Assembly (NCBI GenBank): GCA_017308575.1
Contig: JAFKEQ010000001.1
Location: 558,001 to 622,000, forward strand
Direction: 5' to 3'
DNA from: Afipia sp.
GTDB lineage: Bacteria; Pseudomonadota; Alphaproteobacteria; Rhizobiales; Xanthobacteraceae
DNA length: 64,000 nucleotides
Notes under the pieces: model-generated
The model's database searches: none
What the model saw: only the letters and a program-made list of their open reading frames with translations
What the model was told of the DNA's origin: nothing
In this document: piece after piece, positions 11,243 to 19,621 of the stretch
How the letters are laid out: each line of letters opens with the position of its first letter
How positions within the stretch are numbered: position 1 is the first letter of the stretch
Translations under genes and position numbers: made by a program

Positions 11243-11548
11243 ATGATCAAGACCAACAAGCTCGCCGCGGCCGTCGTCGCTCTCTCGCTTCTCGCTCCTT
11301 CTCTCGGCCTCGCGCAGGAGGCGATGGTCGCCGGCGAGGTCAAGAAGGTCGACGAGGCGGCGAAGAAGATCACGCTCAAGCACGGCCCGATCAAGAACCT
11401 CGGCATGGACGAGGACGGCATGACGATGGTCTTCAAGGTGCAGGATCCGGCGATGCTCAAGCAGGTCAAGGCCGGCGACAAGGTGCAGTTCGTCGCCGAG
11501 CGCGGCAACGACGGCATCGCAATCACCAAGATCCAGAAGAGCAAGTGA
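11243..11548 (+). CDS. CusF-like periplasmic copper-binding protein
   Basis: A 101-residue protein with a signal peptide (cleavage near GLAQ) and a small beta-barrel typical of CusF. The metal site is recognisable in KHGPIKNLGMDEDGMTMVF: His plus the MTM pair. The tryptophan that caps Cu(I) in E. coli CusF has no counterpart at the usual place, so binding may differ. CusF passes Cu(I) to the CusCBA pump; here that pump is encoded 9 kb downstream. The AAAGGAAGAAAG before the ATG is a good ribosome site. Confidence 0.85.
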   Translation: MIKTNKLAAAVVALSLLAPSLGLAQEAMVAGEVKKVDEAAKKITLKHGPIKNLGMDEDGMTMVFKVQDPAMLKQVKAGDKVQFVAERGNDGIAITKIQKSK

Positions 11549-11553
11549 GCCTG

Positions 11554-11588
11554 CTGCGGCGTCCCCGGCCACCGAGGGGACGCTGCAG
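11554..11588 (+). terminator. Strong intercistronic hairpin after the CusF-like gene
   Basis: The arms CTGCGGCGTCCCC (11554-11566) and GGGGACGCTGCAG (11576-11588) pair over 13 positions with one mismatch, around a nine-base loop. There is no U-run, so this is either a weak terminator or a stability or processing element. It separates the oxidase-cupredoxin-CusF genes from the FkbM gene. Confidence 0.5.
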
Positions 11589-11615
11589 ACGTCGCCGACC
11601 GGCGGAGGGGACATC

Positions 11616-12602
11616 ATGGCTTTCGAAGCGGAAGTGCGGACGACGGGGCGCGGTCAGGCCGATGACGTTCTCGTCTTCGACCGCGCGGCGGACCGGCTGA
11701 CGGGCGCGGGCGCCGCGGAGCGGATGGCCTTCGCGGTCCTCCGCCTCGGCTCGGTGCTGACGATGCCCTTCGGGCATCGCGGCTATCGGCTCGGATGCGC
11801 GGTCGTCGCCGGCGGCATCAAGACCCGCGACGTCAGGGTTCGGCTGAACGGCGACGCCGTGTTCTCGATTCCCTTCGGCGACGGCTATTGGAGCCGTCTC
11901 CTCAATCCGGCCTACCGTTACGAAGACGAGATCGAGATGTTCCTCCGCGAAGTCTCGGACATCGACTATGCTTTCGTCGATTGCGGCGCCAATTTCGGCT
12001 ACTGGTCGGTACTCGTCTCGAGCAGGCCCTTCGGCTCCAAGCAGGCCCTCGCCATCGAGGCCGCGCCCGCCAACATGCGGCGCCTGGCGCTGAACTACGC
12101 GCTCAACGGCGGCCGGTTCGAATGCCTGCATGCCGCGATCGGCAGCTCGGAGGGTCTCGTCCGGATCGTGGGCGACCGCCACGAGGCGCTCGCGACCGAG
12201 GAGACGGACACGGCCGATGGATCGGTGCGAAGGGTCTCGCTTGACGGTCTCGCGGCCGCCGGAGCCATCGAGCGCGGCAGGCCCGTCGTGGTCAAGCTCG
12301 ACGTCGAGGGCGTGGAGATCGACGCACTCGAAGGCGCGCGGAGCCTCATGGCCGCCGACGCCCTGTTCGTCTGCGAGGAGCACGGCAACGATCCCAACCA
12401 CACTGTGTCTAGACATCTGCTCGGCAGCACCCCTTTGGCAGTCCACGCGTTCGATCCAACCGCCGGCCGGTTCGTCGCCGTGAACGACCCCTCGGTCCTG
12501 GACGGGATCAAGCGGCATCCGTGGGTCGACTACAACGTGTTCGCCACGGCGAGCCCGATGTGGCGCGACGCTCTGGACCGGATCAACGGGAGGTCCGCAT
12601 GA
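11616..12602 (+). CDS. FkbM-family SAM-dependent methyltransferase
   Basis: A 328-residue cytoplasmic enzyme. The SAM-binding site is visible as DCGANFGYWSVLVSS (motif I) with an acidic residue after the next strand (AIEAAPANMRRL), and the FkbM family block VVVKLDVEGVEIDALEGA follows. FkbM proteins O-methylate sugars or polyketides; the substrate here is unknown. The start follows GGAGGGG. Its last bases overlap the ATG of the DUF4396-oxidase fusion, so the two are translationally coupled. A methyltransferase is unexpected inside a copper operon and may modify a cell-surface glycan, or be a passenger. Confidence 0.85.
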   Translation: MAFEAEVRTTGRGQADDVLVFDRAADRLTGAGAAERMAFAVLRLGSVLTMPFGHRGYRLGCAVVAGGIKTRDVRVRLNGDAVFSIPFGDGYWSRLLNPAYRYEDEIEMFLREVSDIDYAFVDCGANFGYWSVLVSSRPFGSKQALAIEAAPANMRRLALNYALNGGRFECLHAAIGSSEGLVRIVGDRHEALATEETDTADGSVRRVSLDGLAAAGAIERGRPVVVKLDVEGVEIDALEGARSLMAADALFVCEEHGNDPNHTVSRHLLGSTPLAVHAFDPTAGRFVAVNDPSVLDGIKRHPWVDYNVFATASPMWRDALDRINGRSA

Positions 12603-14467
12603 TCGCGTTGCCCTACGACTACTACTTGATCGCCTGGTTCGTCGTGGCCGCCGCGTCCGCGGCCTACGTCGCCTACGACCAGTTCGCCGGCAATCCCGAG
12701 CCGACGGTGATGAAGTGGGGCTTCATCCTCGTCACGCTGTACATGGGTCCCTTCGGTCTCCTGCTCTACGTGCTCGCCGACAAGGAACCGCGTCCGGGCG
12801 AGCATGAGAGCTTCACGGCGCCGCTGTGGAAGCAGGGCGTCGGCAGCACCATCCACTGCGTCGCAGGCGACGCGACGGGCATCATCCTGGCGGCGGTGGT
12901 CACCGCCTCGCTCGGATTGCCGATGTGGATCGACCTCGTCGTCGAGTACGTGGCCGGCTTCTCGTTCGGCCTCTTCATCTTCCAATCGCTGTTCATGAAG
13001 AAGATGATGGGCGGCACCTACTGGGAGAACGTGCGGAAGAGCTTCACGCCCGAATTCATCAGCATGAACGCCATGATGGCCGGCATGGCTCCCACCATGA
13101 GTCTGCTGATGATGGGACGTGACATGCGGGCGATGGACCCGCTCGAACTGGTCTTCTGGGGCGTGATGTCGCTGGGCGTGATCGTCGGCTTCGCGACGGC
13201 CTATCCGTTCAACGTCTGGATGGTGAAGAAGGGGATCAAGCACGGACTGATGACGGTGCGCGCCGGACACGGAAACGGCGGCCATGCCGAGCACCAGTCA
13301 GGTCATTCCGGACACGACGGAGCGCACGGCGGGGGCGCCGACAAGGGCGGACACGCAATGGCGGGCGAAGCGACGCGGCCTCAACTGGCGGCGTTGGCCG
13401 GCGTCACCGGGTTCATGCTGGTTTCCGGAATGGTCCTTCCGGGCTTCTCGGTCAACCTGTTCCTGAGTGCCCGCGATGTGGACGGCGCGATCATGCCGCC
13501 CGGCATGATCAACACGTTTGACCTGCCGGGCGAGGCCATGAAGGACATGGCGGCGGTGAAGCCGAGGCAGGTCACGTTCGAGGCGGCGCCGGACGCGAAG
13601 GGCGACCGTGTCCTGCAGCCGCGCATAGAAAACGGCGTGAAGATCTTCGATATCGAGGCATCGATCATACGCTGGAACATCCTGCCGGACGTCGCCGTCG
13701 AGGCCTACGCCTACAACAGACAGATTCCGGGCCCCCGTCTGCAGTTGACCGAAGGCGATCACGTGCGGATCAACTTCCGGAATGCATTGCCCGAGAGCAC
13801 GACAGTGCACTGGCACGGGCTCATCGTTCCGAACGAGATGGACGGGCCGGCGAACGTCACGCAGAAGCCGGTGCCGCCGGGCGGCACCTATACCTACGAA
13901 TTCGATGTCGGCCAGAGCGGCACCTATTTCTACCACAGTCACGATCATCCCGACCGCCAACAGGGCCTCGGTCTCTACGGCGCCATCCTGATCGCACCCA
14001 AGGATTCGAGCGCGGAAGTCAAAGCCGACCTCGACTACACGATCCAACTTCAGGAATGGCTCAAGAGGGAATGGCGGACGTTTCCGGCCATGATCATGGA
14101 AGGCGCGCTGCCGAACTACTTCACGATCAATGGCAAGGCCTATCCGTCCACCGACACGGTCGACATGAAGGTCGGGCAGACGATCAAGCTGCGCTTCATC
14201 GGGACGAACAACAACTTCGTCCATCCGATGCACGTGCACGGCGGCCCGTTCGAGGTCGTCGCCGTCGACGGCGTCACGCTGAACCAGAGCGCGCGATACC
14301 AGGCGGACACGGTCAATGTCGGACCGGGTCAGCGCTACGACGTCGTCTGGACCGCCAGAAGGCCCGGCAAGTGGCTCGTCCACTGCCACATCCCGCATCA
14401 CACCGCCAACAACAACGTCGAACGCGACGGCGGCGGAGGCCTGATGCTCGTTCTCGACGTGAAGTGA
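12599..14467 (+). CDS. DUF4396 membrane domain fused to a multicopper oxidase
   Basis: A 622-residue two-part protein. Residues 1 to about 220 form a polytopic membrane domain of DUF4396 type, with several helices and conserved HCVAGDATGI and MMAGMAPTMS stretches. A His-rich linker follows (about 223-262; GHGNGGHAEH), then one more helix (about 270-290). The C-terminal ~320 residues are a multicopper oxidase: TVHWHG, YFYHSHDHPD, HPMHVHGG and VHCHIPHHTANN supply the ligands. The topology would put the oxidase in the periplasm, tethered to a possible copper conduit. The ATG at 12599 overlaps the FkbM stop. The oxidase has no Tat signal of its own, so folding and metal loading must occur outside the membrane or by another route. 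Confidence 0.85.
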   Translation: MIALPYDYYLIAWFVVAAASAAYVAYDQFAGNPEPTVMKWGFILVTLYMGPFGLLLYVLADKEPRPGEHESFTAPLWKQGVGSTIHCVAGDATGIILAAVVTASLGLPMWIDLVVEYVAGFSFGLFIFQSLFMKKMMGGTYWENVRKSFTPEFISMNAMMAGMAPTMSLLMMGRDMRAMDPLELVFWGVMSLGVIVGFATAYPFNVWMVKKGIKHGLMTVRAGHGNGGHAEHQSGHSGHDGAHGGGADKGGHAMAGEATRPQLAALAGVTGFMLVSGMVLPGFSVNLFLSARDVDGAIMPPGMINTFDLPGEAMKDMAAVKPRQVTFEAAPDAKGDRVLQPRIENGVKIFDIEASIIRWNILPDVAVEAYAYNRQIPGPRLQLTEGDHVRINFRNALPESTTVHWHGLIVPNEMDGPANVTQKPVPPGGTYTYEFDVGQSGTYFYHSHDHPDRQQGLGLYGAILIAPKDSSAEVKADLDYTIQLQEWLKREWRTFPAMIMEGALPNYFTINGKAYPSTDTVDMKVGQTIKLRFIGTNNNFVHPMHVHGGPFEVVAVDGVTLNQSARYQADTVNVGPGQRYDVVWTARRPGKWLVHCHIPHHTANNNVERDGGGGLMLVLDVK

Positions 14468-14525
14468 CGTCCGGACCGATCGATCCATCCATCACTTCGA
14501 CCCAAGTCAAGCCAGAGGACCACCA

Positions 14526-14891
14526 ATGCCCAAGACCATCATCGCAGCCGCCGCCTTCGTGGCGGCCACGCTCGCAACCGGCGCGGCGCTCGCCCATCCG
14601 GAATTCCAGTCGGCCGAGCCGCCTGCCGGAAAGACCTCGGCCGCACCGAAGCAGATCCGCATCCTGTTCAACGAAAGCGTCATTCCGCAGTTCTCCGGCA
14701 TCGAGCTGAAGGATCAGGCGGGCAAGCCCGTCGCGACTGGCAAGGCGACCGTCGATCCGGCCAACAAGAAGTTGATGATCGTTCCGCTGAAGGACCAGTT
14801 GGCGCCGGGCGACTACAAGGTCGAATGGCACGCGGTGTCGGACGACACCCACAAGGTCAAGGGCACGTACTCCTTCGGCGTGGCGCGCTGA
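14526..14891 (+). CDS. copC: CopC, periplasmic Cu(II)-binding protein
   Basis: A 121-residue CopC-type protein. The signal peptide ends at ALA, leaving mature HPEFQSAEPPAG with the N-terminal His that forms the Cu(II) brace. The partner His is seen in DDTHKVKGTYSF near the C-terminus. The Cu(I) Met-rich loop of the plasmid-borne long CopC is missing, so this is the Cu(II)-only form. It overlaps copD by one base, the standard copCD pairing for copper uptake or resistance. Confidence 0.92.
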   Translation: MPKTIIAAAAFVAATLATGAALAHPEFQSAEPPAGKTSAAPKQIRILFNESVIPQFSGIELKDQAGKPVATGKATVDPANKKLMIVPLKDQLAPGDYKVEWHAVSDDTHKVKGTYSFGVAR

Positions 14892-15823
14892 TGATCGAGT
14901 TCGGTCTCGTCCTGTCCCGCTTCCTCCACTACATCGCGACGACGTCGCTCGCCGGGGCGGCATTCTTCCCTCTGTACGCCTATGCGGGGACGGAGCCCGA
15001 AAGGCTGGCCCGTTGGCGTGGCAGGGTGCTGGCCTGGTCGGCCGTCCTCGCGCTCGCCGCGGGGCTCGGTTGGTTCGCCTTCGCGGTGGCCAACATGAGC
15101 GGAGCGCTGACCGACGTCGCCGACACGGAGGTCGTCGGCGCCGTCGTCCGCGAAACCGGCTTCGGTGCCGTATGGACGGCTCGCACCGCCATCGCCGTCC
15201 TGCTCGTCGGTCTCACGCTGCTGCTGCCGTCGCGGACGTCCGTTGGCCGGGATCTGCTGACCTCGTTTCTCGCAGCCGGACTCCTCGCCTCCCTCGCCGG
15301 AGCCGGTCATGCGCAGATGGAGGAAGGCTGGCCCGGGGCGCTGCACGTCGCGGCGGATGCGGCCCACCTCCTCGCCGCCGGTGCGTGGCTCGGAGGCCTG
15401 ATCCCTCTTGGATTCATTCTGCTGGGCTACGACGGCAGGAGGACGGACGGCGCTGCGCTCGACGTCGACGGGGTGCTGATGCGCTTCTCCGGCATGGGCT
15501 ACATCGCCGTCGCGACGCTGGTTGGAACGGGTCTGGTCAATAGCTGGTTCCTGGTCGGGTCCGTCTCCAGCCTCCTTGCCAGCGCCTACGGATGGATCCT
15601 CATCGTCAAGCTGGCGTGCTTCGCCGGAATGCTGGGTCTGGCGGCGGCGAACCGCTTCTGGCTGGTGCCCGCGCTCGAGGCCGCCGGTCGGAAGGCACCG
15701 CCTGAGAGCGCCGTCTGGAAACGTAAGCTGCGAATCCACGTGCTGAGCGAGCAGGCCCTCGGTCTGTTCGTCCTGTTGTGCGTGAGCATCATCGGCACGA
15801 TCCGGCCGGCGATCGGACAGTAG
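14891..15823 (+). CDS. copD: CopD, inner-membrane copper transport protein
   Basis: A 310-residue integral membrane protein of the CopD family, starting at the ATG that overlaps the copC stop. About eight hydrophobic segments are visible, with the family histidines in LHYIATTSLAG, AGHAQMEEG and LHVAADAAHLLAAGAWLGGL. CopD is thought to pass copper from CopC across the inner membrane. Gene order copC-copD is conserved. A perfect 14-bp hairpin follows it (15828-15860). Confidence 0.9.
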   Translation: MIEFGLVLSRFLHYIATTSLAGAAFFPLYAYAGTEPERLARWRGRVLAWSAVLALAAGLGWFAFAVANMSGALTDVADTEVVGAVVRETGFGAVWTARTAIAVLLVGLTLLLPSRTSVGRDLLTSFLAAGLLASLAGAGHAQMEEGWPGALHVAADAAHLLAAGAWLGGLIPLGFILLGYDGRRTDGAALDVDGVLMRFSGMGYIAVATLVGTGLVNSWFLVGSVSSLLASAYGWILIVKLACFAGMLGLAAANRFWLVPALEAAGRKAPPESAVWKRKLRIHVLSEQALGLFVLLCVSIIGTIRPAIGQ

Positions 15824-15827
15824 GGAC

Positions 15828-15860
15828 GTCGAACGGGACGCCGAGCGCGTCCCGTTCGAC
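15828..15860 (+). promoter_or_regulatory. Perfect 14-bp hairpin between copD and the OpgC-like gene
   Basis: The arms GTCGAACGGGACGC (15828-15841) and GCGTCCCGTTCGAC (15847-15860) pair without a mismatch around a five-base loop. There is no U-tract after it; the right arm abuts the GCAGGAGA ribosome site of the next gene. It could attenuate transcription, block or stabilise the mRNA 3' end of copCD, or gate translation of the next gene. Confidence 0.6.
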
Positions 15861-15873
15861 GCAGGAGACCACG

Positions 15874-17040
15874 ATGAGCACTTCGACCGACAAGCCTGCC
15901 GACACCCGCGACCTCCGCCTCGACCTGTTCCGCGGTCTCGCGAACTGGGCGATCTTCCTCGACCACATTCCGAACAACGCCATCGCGTGGCTGACGACAC
16001 GGAATTACGGCTTCAGCGACGCCGCCGACATCTTCGTTTTCATCTCGGGATATACGGCGGCGTTCGTCTACGCGCGGAGGATGGAGGTGCAGGGCGTCGT
16101 CGCCGGCGCCGCTCTCCTGCTGCGCCGGGTGTGGCAGCTCTACGTCGCCCACATTCTCCTATTCGTGTTCTACGCCGCGGCGATCGGCTTCATCGCCCAG
16201 CGCGGACATTCTCACCTGCTCGACGAGTTCAACGTCAAATGGCTCATCGAACAGCCGGTGGCGACACTGACGCAGGGACTGGCCTTGAAGTTCAAGCCGC
16301 TGAACCTCGACGTGCTGCCGCTCTACATCGTGTTGATGGCATGCTTCCCGCCGTTGCTGGCGGTCATGAGGCGCTTCCCCGATCCGGCGCTGGCGGCATC
16401 CGCCATCCTCTACCTGACGGCCCGTTGGCTGGGATGGAACCTGCCGGCCTGGCCGTCGGGCGACTGGTACTTCAACCCCTTCGCCTGGCAGCTTCTCTTC
16501 GTCATCGGAGCGTGGGTCGCGATGGGCGGCGGCGGTCGGGTGAAGGCGGTCGTCCTTTCGGCGCCGATGGTCGCGCTAGGCGCCGCCTATTTGGCCTTCG
16601 CGATGGCCGTCACGCTGGCCGTCCGCTTCGACGCGACGTGGATATTCCCGTCCGCGCTGATCGATCTGTTCGACCCCAACGACAAGACCAACCTGGCACC
16701 CTACCGGATCCTTCACCTGCTGGCGCTCATGATCATCCTGGTACGTCTCGTTCCAAAGGACTCGATCGTCTTGCGCTCCGCCATGGCGAGACCGCTCGTC
16801 GTCTGCGGACAGCGTTCGCTGGAGGTGTTCTGCGTCGGTATCTTCCTGTCGTTCGTCGGTCACTTCATCCTCGAAATGTGGTCGAACGCCTTCGTCACCC
16901 AGGTCGCCGTGAGCCTCGCCGGCATCTCGCTGATGACCCTCGTCGCCTCATACCGGACCTGGTCCCGCGCTTTGGATTCCCGGCCTGCCTCCCGTAGACC
17001 GCCGCGCGCCGGACGCGCCGAAGAAGGAATGACGAGATGA
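15874..17040 (+). CDS. OpgC-family membrane acyltransferase
   Basis: A 388-residue polytopic inner-membrane protein of the OpgC type (acyltransferase-3-like), which in the known family adds succinyl groups to osmoregulated periplasmic glucans. Family features are the N-terminal DLFRGLANWAIFLDHIPNNA, the SDAADIFVFISGYTAAFVY block, and the CGQRSLEVFCVGIFLSF segment near the end. About ten hydrophobic helices are seen. The start at 15874 has CAGGAGA upstream. Its stop overlaps the start of the cytochrome gene (ATGA). It is an odd member of a copper array; negatively charged periplasmic glucan could bind copper, but that is speculation. Confidence 0.85.
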   Translation: MSTSTDKPADTRDLRLDLFRGLANWAIFLDHIPNNAIAWLTTRNYGFSDAADIFVFISGYTAAFVYARRMEVQGVVAGAALLLRRVWQLYVAHILLFVFYAAAIGFIAQRGHSHLLDEFNVKWLIEQPVATLTQGLALKFKPLNLDVLPLYIVLMACFPPLLAVMRRFPDPALAASAILYLTARWLGWNLPAWPSGDWYFNPFAWQLLFVIGAWVAMGGGGRVKAVVLSAPMVALGAAYLAFAMAVTLAVRFDATWIFPSALIDLFDPNDKTNLAPYRILHLLALMIILVRLVPKDSIVLRSAMARPLVVCGQRSLEVFCVGIFLSFVGHFILEMWSNAFVTQVAVSLAGISLMTLVASYRTWSRALDSRPASRRPPRAGRAEEGMTR

Positions 17041-17648
17041 AGGGGAGGTTGATCGCGGGTACCGCGGCAATCTTGGCCGCGCTTGGGGCATCGAGCTTCT
17101 ACGTCGTCTCCGGAGCCTACGACTTCGGAGCGGACACGCCCCATTGGGCCCTCACGCGCGTGGTGATCGAGACGTTCCGCGACCATTCGATCGCGGTGAG
17201 GACCCGTGACATCGTCGTCCCAGACTTCGGCGACGAGAAGCTGGTGCTGAAGGGCGCCGGCCAGTACGCCGCGATGTGCGTCAACTGTCACCTCGCGCCG
17301 GGCATGAAGGATTCAGAAATACGGCCGGGCCTCTATCCGCAACCGCCCAACCTTTCCGAGAAGCGGGTGGATCCCGCACGGGCCTTCTGGATCGTGAAGC
17401 ACGGCCTGAAGATGAGCGGCATGCCGGCTTGGGGGCTCGGTCACGACGACGCCGCCATCTGGAGCATCGTCGCCTTCGTGACCAAGCTGCCCGGACTGTC
17501 CGAGGAACACTACAAGCAGATGGTCGCCGACGCCCCGCCGGACGAGGAGATGGGCGGGATGAAGATGGATGGCGACAAGGCAGGGACGGGCGGCAATCCG
17601 GCTCAGGACAAAGGTGGCGCGAAGCCCGTGGGCGGTCACCAGCATTGA
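17037..17648 (+). CDS. Membrane-anchored class I cytochrome c
   Basis: A 203-residue protein with one N-terminal hydrophobic anchor (LIAGTAAILAALGASSFYVV) and a single haem c site CVNCH (near residue 80). The distal ligand is probably Met in MSGMPAWG. The C-terminal tail is rich in Met, Lys and His (MGGMKMDG, ending GGHQH) and may bind copper. It would carry electrons in the periplasm, perhaps for the nearby multicopper oxidases. The start overlaps the upstream acyltransferase stop. Confidence 0.88.
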   Translation: MKGRLIAGTAAILAALGASSFYVVSGAYDFGADTPHWALTRVVIETFRDHSIAVRTRDIVVPDFGDEKLVLKGAGQYAAMCVNCHLAPGMKDSEIRPGLYPQPPNLSEKRVDPARAFWIVKHGLKMSGMPAWGLGHDDAAIWSIVAFVTKLPGLSEEHYKQMVADAPPDEEMGGMKMDGDKAGTGGNPAQDKGGAKPVGGHQH

Positions 17649-17698
17649 TGGCCCAGGAAGCGATGGTCGGCACCTGACGGCGGAAGGACGAGAGACGT

Positions 17699-18973
17699 AT
17701 GGTATCGCAGGGGAGCGAGGAACGACTGAGGACTTCGATAGAGGCGTGGCGGGCGGATCCCGGCGCGACCTATCGGACGTGGTTCCTGTGGGAGGAGCGC
17801 TTGAAGAACTTCCGCTCCATCCGCCGCGGCATCGAGCAGGTCGTAAGGCAGATCGAGTGCGGGTCGTTCGGGAACGTCTACAAGGGTTCCTCGCTCGAGG
17901 TCGCCGTGAGGTCCGTCGCCGAGCAGCGGCAGATATTCAAGGGCGCGGATCACGCGTTCTTGTGGAAGCCGAAGCTGCGGATTCCCGACATATACGAAGA
18001 CCCCGACAACCAGCGCGCCTTCGGCCGTTTCCTCGACGCCTGCTGCTGCTGTTCGACGGAGGAGCAGGTGCTGCACGCCGTGACGACCCTCGACGCCCGC
18101 CGCATCAAGGGACTGGGTCCCGCGGCGGCGAACCTGCTTTACTTCCTGCATCCCACGATCGCCGTGCCCTTCAATACGGCTATCGTCAGGGGGTACAACG
18201 CGGTCGCCGGGTCTCGGACGAAGCTCGGGAGCTGGCCGGACTATCTTGCGATGCGTGCCGGAACGCTGCGGCTCAATGAGCGCCACCGGGACCTGCTCTC
18301 GAACGATCTCGGGGCCATCGCCGGATTCCTGTTCGACGTCGGAACGGGCCGATATCCCGCACCGCCGCTAGACGAGGCCGACGCGGTCGCGGTCTGGGAG
18401 CGCGATCTGGCCGCTGTACGCGAGAGGGCCGTCGAACTTCTGCCGACACGCGAACCGGAGAGTGACCGGTCCCACACCGATATGCAGGGCCTGTTGCGCG
18501 ATATCGGCCTCGGGCTCGGATACGACGTCTGGATCGCCGCCAACGACCGTAACCGCCCGTATGGCGGAGGGCGGCTGTCCGACGGATGCGCCGGCGACTT
18601 GCGGCCATTCGACGGGTCCGCCGGCATCGACGCCGTACGGCTGATTGACGTGCTCTGGCTGGACAAGCGGGACGGCGCCATCCATGCGGCCTTCGAGGTG
18701 GAGCACTCGACCTCCATCTATTCCGGAATCGTGAGGATGCTCGACCTCGCGCTCGGCCCGTGCGGCAATCTCTTGAAGGGCATCTTCCTGGTGGCGCCGG
18801 ATGCCCGCGAGAGCGAGGTCCGCGCGCAGATGGCGAGGCCCGCCTTCGCCGCGGTCGTAGGCTTGGACGTCCGCTATCTCGCCTACGGCGAACTCGAACG
18901 ACATCGGGACTCGATCATCCGTTTCGGCGAGGGGCTGAAAGCGATCAGGTCGATCTCGAAGTGCTTGCCATGA
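17699..18973 (+). CDS. Predicted nuclease-like protein with HhH-like and PD-(D/E)XK-like segments
   Basis: A 424-residue protein I do not firmly recognise. Residues 131-165 (LDARRIKGLGPAAANLLYFL, then VPFNTAIVRGYNAV) resemble a helix-hairpin-helix DNA-binding element. The C-terminal third has a strand-turn-strand with acidic residues, IDVLWLD (316-322) and AAFEVEHSTSIYSG (330-343), and a following FLVAPD strand. This is a pattern seen in restriction-like PD-(D/E)XK domains, though a Lys at the expected place is replaced by the His of EVEHS. No signal peptide is present. It lies alone between the cytochrome and the DUF411 gene, with gaps of about 50 and 70 bases. The family and function are uncertain; a defence or DNA-repair role is inference. 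Confidence 0.55.
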   Translation: MVSQGSEERLRTSIEAWRADPGATYRTWFLWEERLKNFRSIRRGIEQVVRQIECGSFGNVYKGSSLEVAVRSVAEQRQIFKGADHAFLWKPKLRIPDIYEDPDNQRAFGRFLDACCCCSTEEQVLHAVTTLDARRIKGLGPAAANLLYFLHPTIAVPFNTAIVRGYNAVAGSRTKLGSWPDYLAMRAGTLRLNERHRDLLSNDLGAIAGFLFDVGTGRYPAPPLDEADAVAVWERDLAAVRERAVELLPTREPESDRSHTDMQGLLRDIGLGLGYDVWIAANDRNRPYGGGRLSDGCAGDLRPFDGSAGIDAVRLIDVLWLDKRDGAIHAAFEVEHSTSIYSGIVRMLDLALGPCGNLLKGIFLVAPDARESEVRAQMARPAFAAVVGLDVRYLAYGELERHRDSIIRFGEGLKAIRSISKCLP

Positions 18974-19040
18974 TTCAGACGCGGCGGGTCGGTTAGTGCC
19001 CTGCGCGATACCCACAGTCACGAAACCAGAGGAGTGTGCG

Positions 19041-19520
19041 ATGCATGAGATATTCGAATCCGTCACGCGCCGGCGCGCGCTGGCCCTGCTTGCCGCCGGC
19101 ATCGCGGTGTCGCCGGGGCTGGCCCGCGCAGAGGCGCCGGCCGTCCTTGTCCACAAGGATCCGGACTGCGGCTGCTGCGGCGGCTGGGTGAAGCACATGC
19201 AGGCCGCGGGGTTTGCGGTGACTGTCGATGAGACGGCCGATCTGAGGGCGGTCCGGACGCGGCTTCGTGTGCCGCCATCGTTAGCCTCCTGCCACACCGC
19301 GGAAGTGTCCGGCTTCGTCGTCGAGGGCCACGTGCCCGCGCAGGCGATCCGACGGCTCCTCGCACAGCGCCCGGCCGTCCTGGGACTTGCGGTCCCGGGC
19401 ATGCCCGCCGGATCGCCCGGTATGGAAGGTGGAACGCCGAGGGCGTACGATGTCCTGACCTTCGGAGCCGACGGCCAGAAGCCGTTCATGCGGTTTCTGG
19501 GCACGGAAATCGCGACCTGA
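19041..19520 (+). CDS. DUF411 periplasmic metal-binding protein
   Basis: A 159-residue exported protein of the DUF411 (CopG-like) family found in copper and silver resistance operons. It has a signal peptide (RRRALALLAAGIAVSPGLARA) with a twin-arginine-like start, then the diagnostic HKDPDCGCCGGWVKHM, a CxCC metal site, and the conserved SCHTAEVSGFVVEGHVPA block. The start at 19041 follows AGAGGAG. The protein probably binds Cu(I) in the periplasm; its exact role is not established. Confidence 0.88.
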   Translation: MHEIFESVTRRRALALLAAGIAVSPGLARAEAPAVLVHKDPDCGCCGGWVKHMQAAGFAVTVDETADLRAVRTRLRVPPSLASCHTAEVSGFVVEGHVPAQAIRRLLAQRPAVLGLAVPGMPAGSPGMEGGTPRAYDVLTFGADGQKPFMRFLGTEIAT

Positions 19521-19621
19521 GCCGACGCGGTTAACCAGATCGGCCGTTTCGTTGGCGCCGCTGGCGAAGACGTGAACCGACGGCCCTTCCCTGTAGCCGC
19601 CGCCCATGTGATGGTCCTGCC

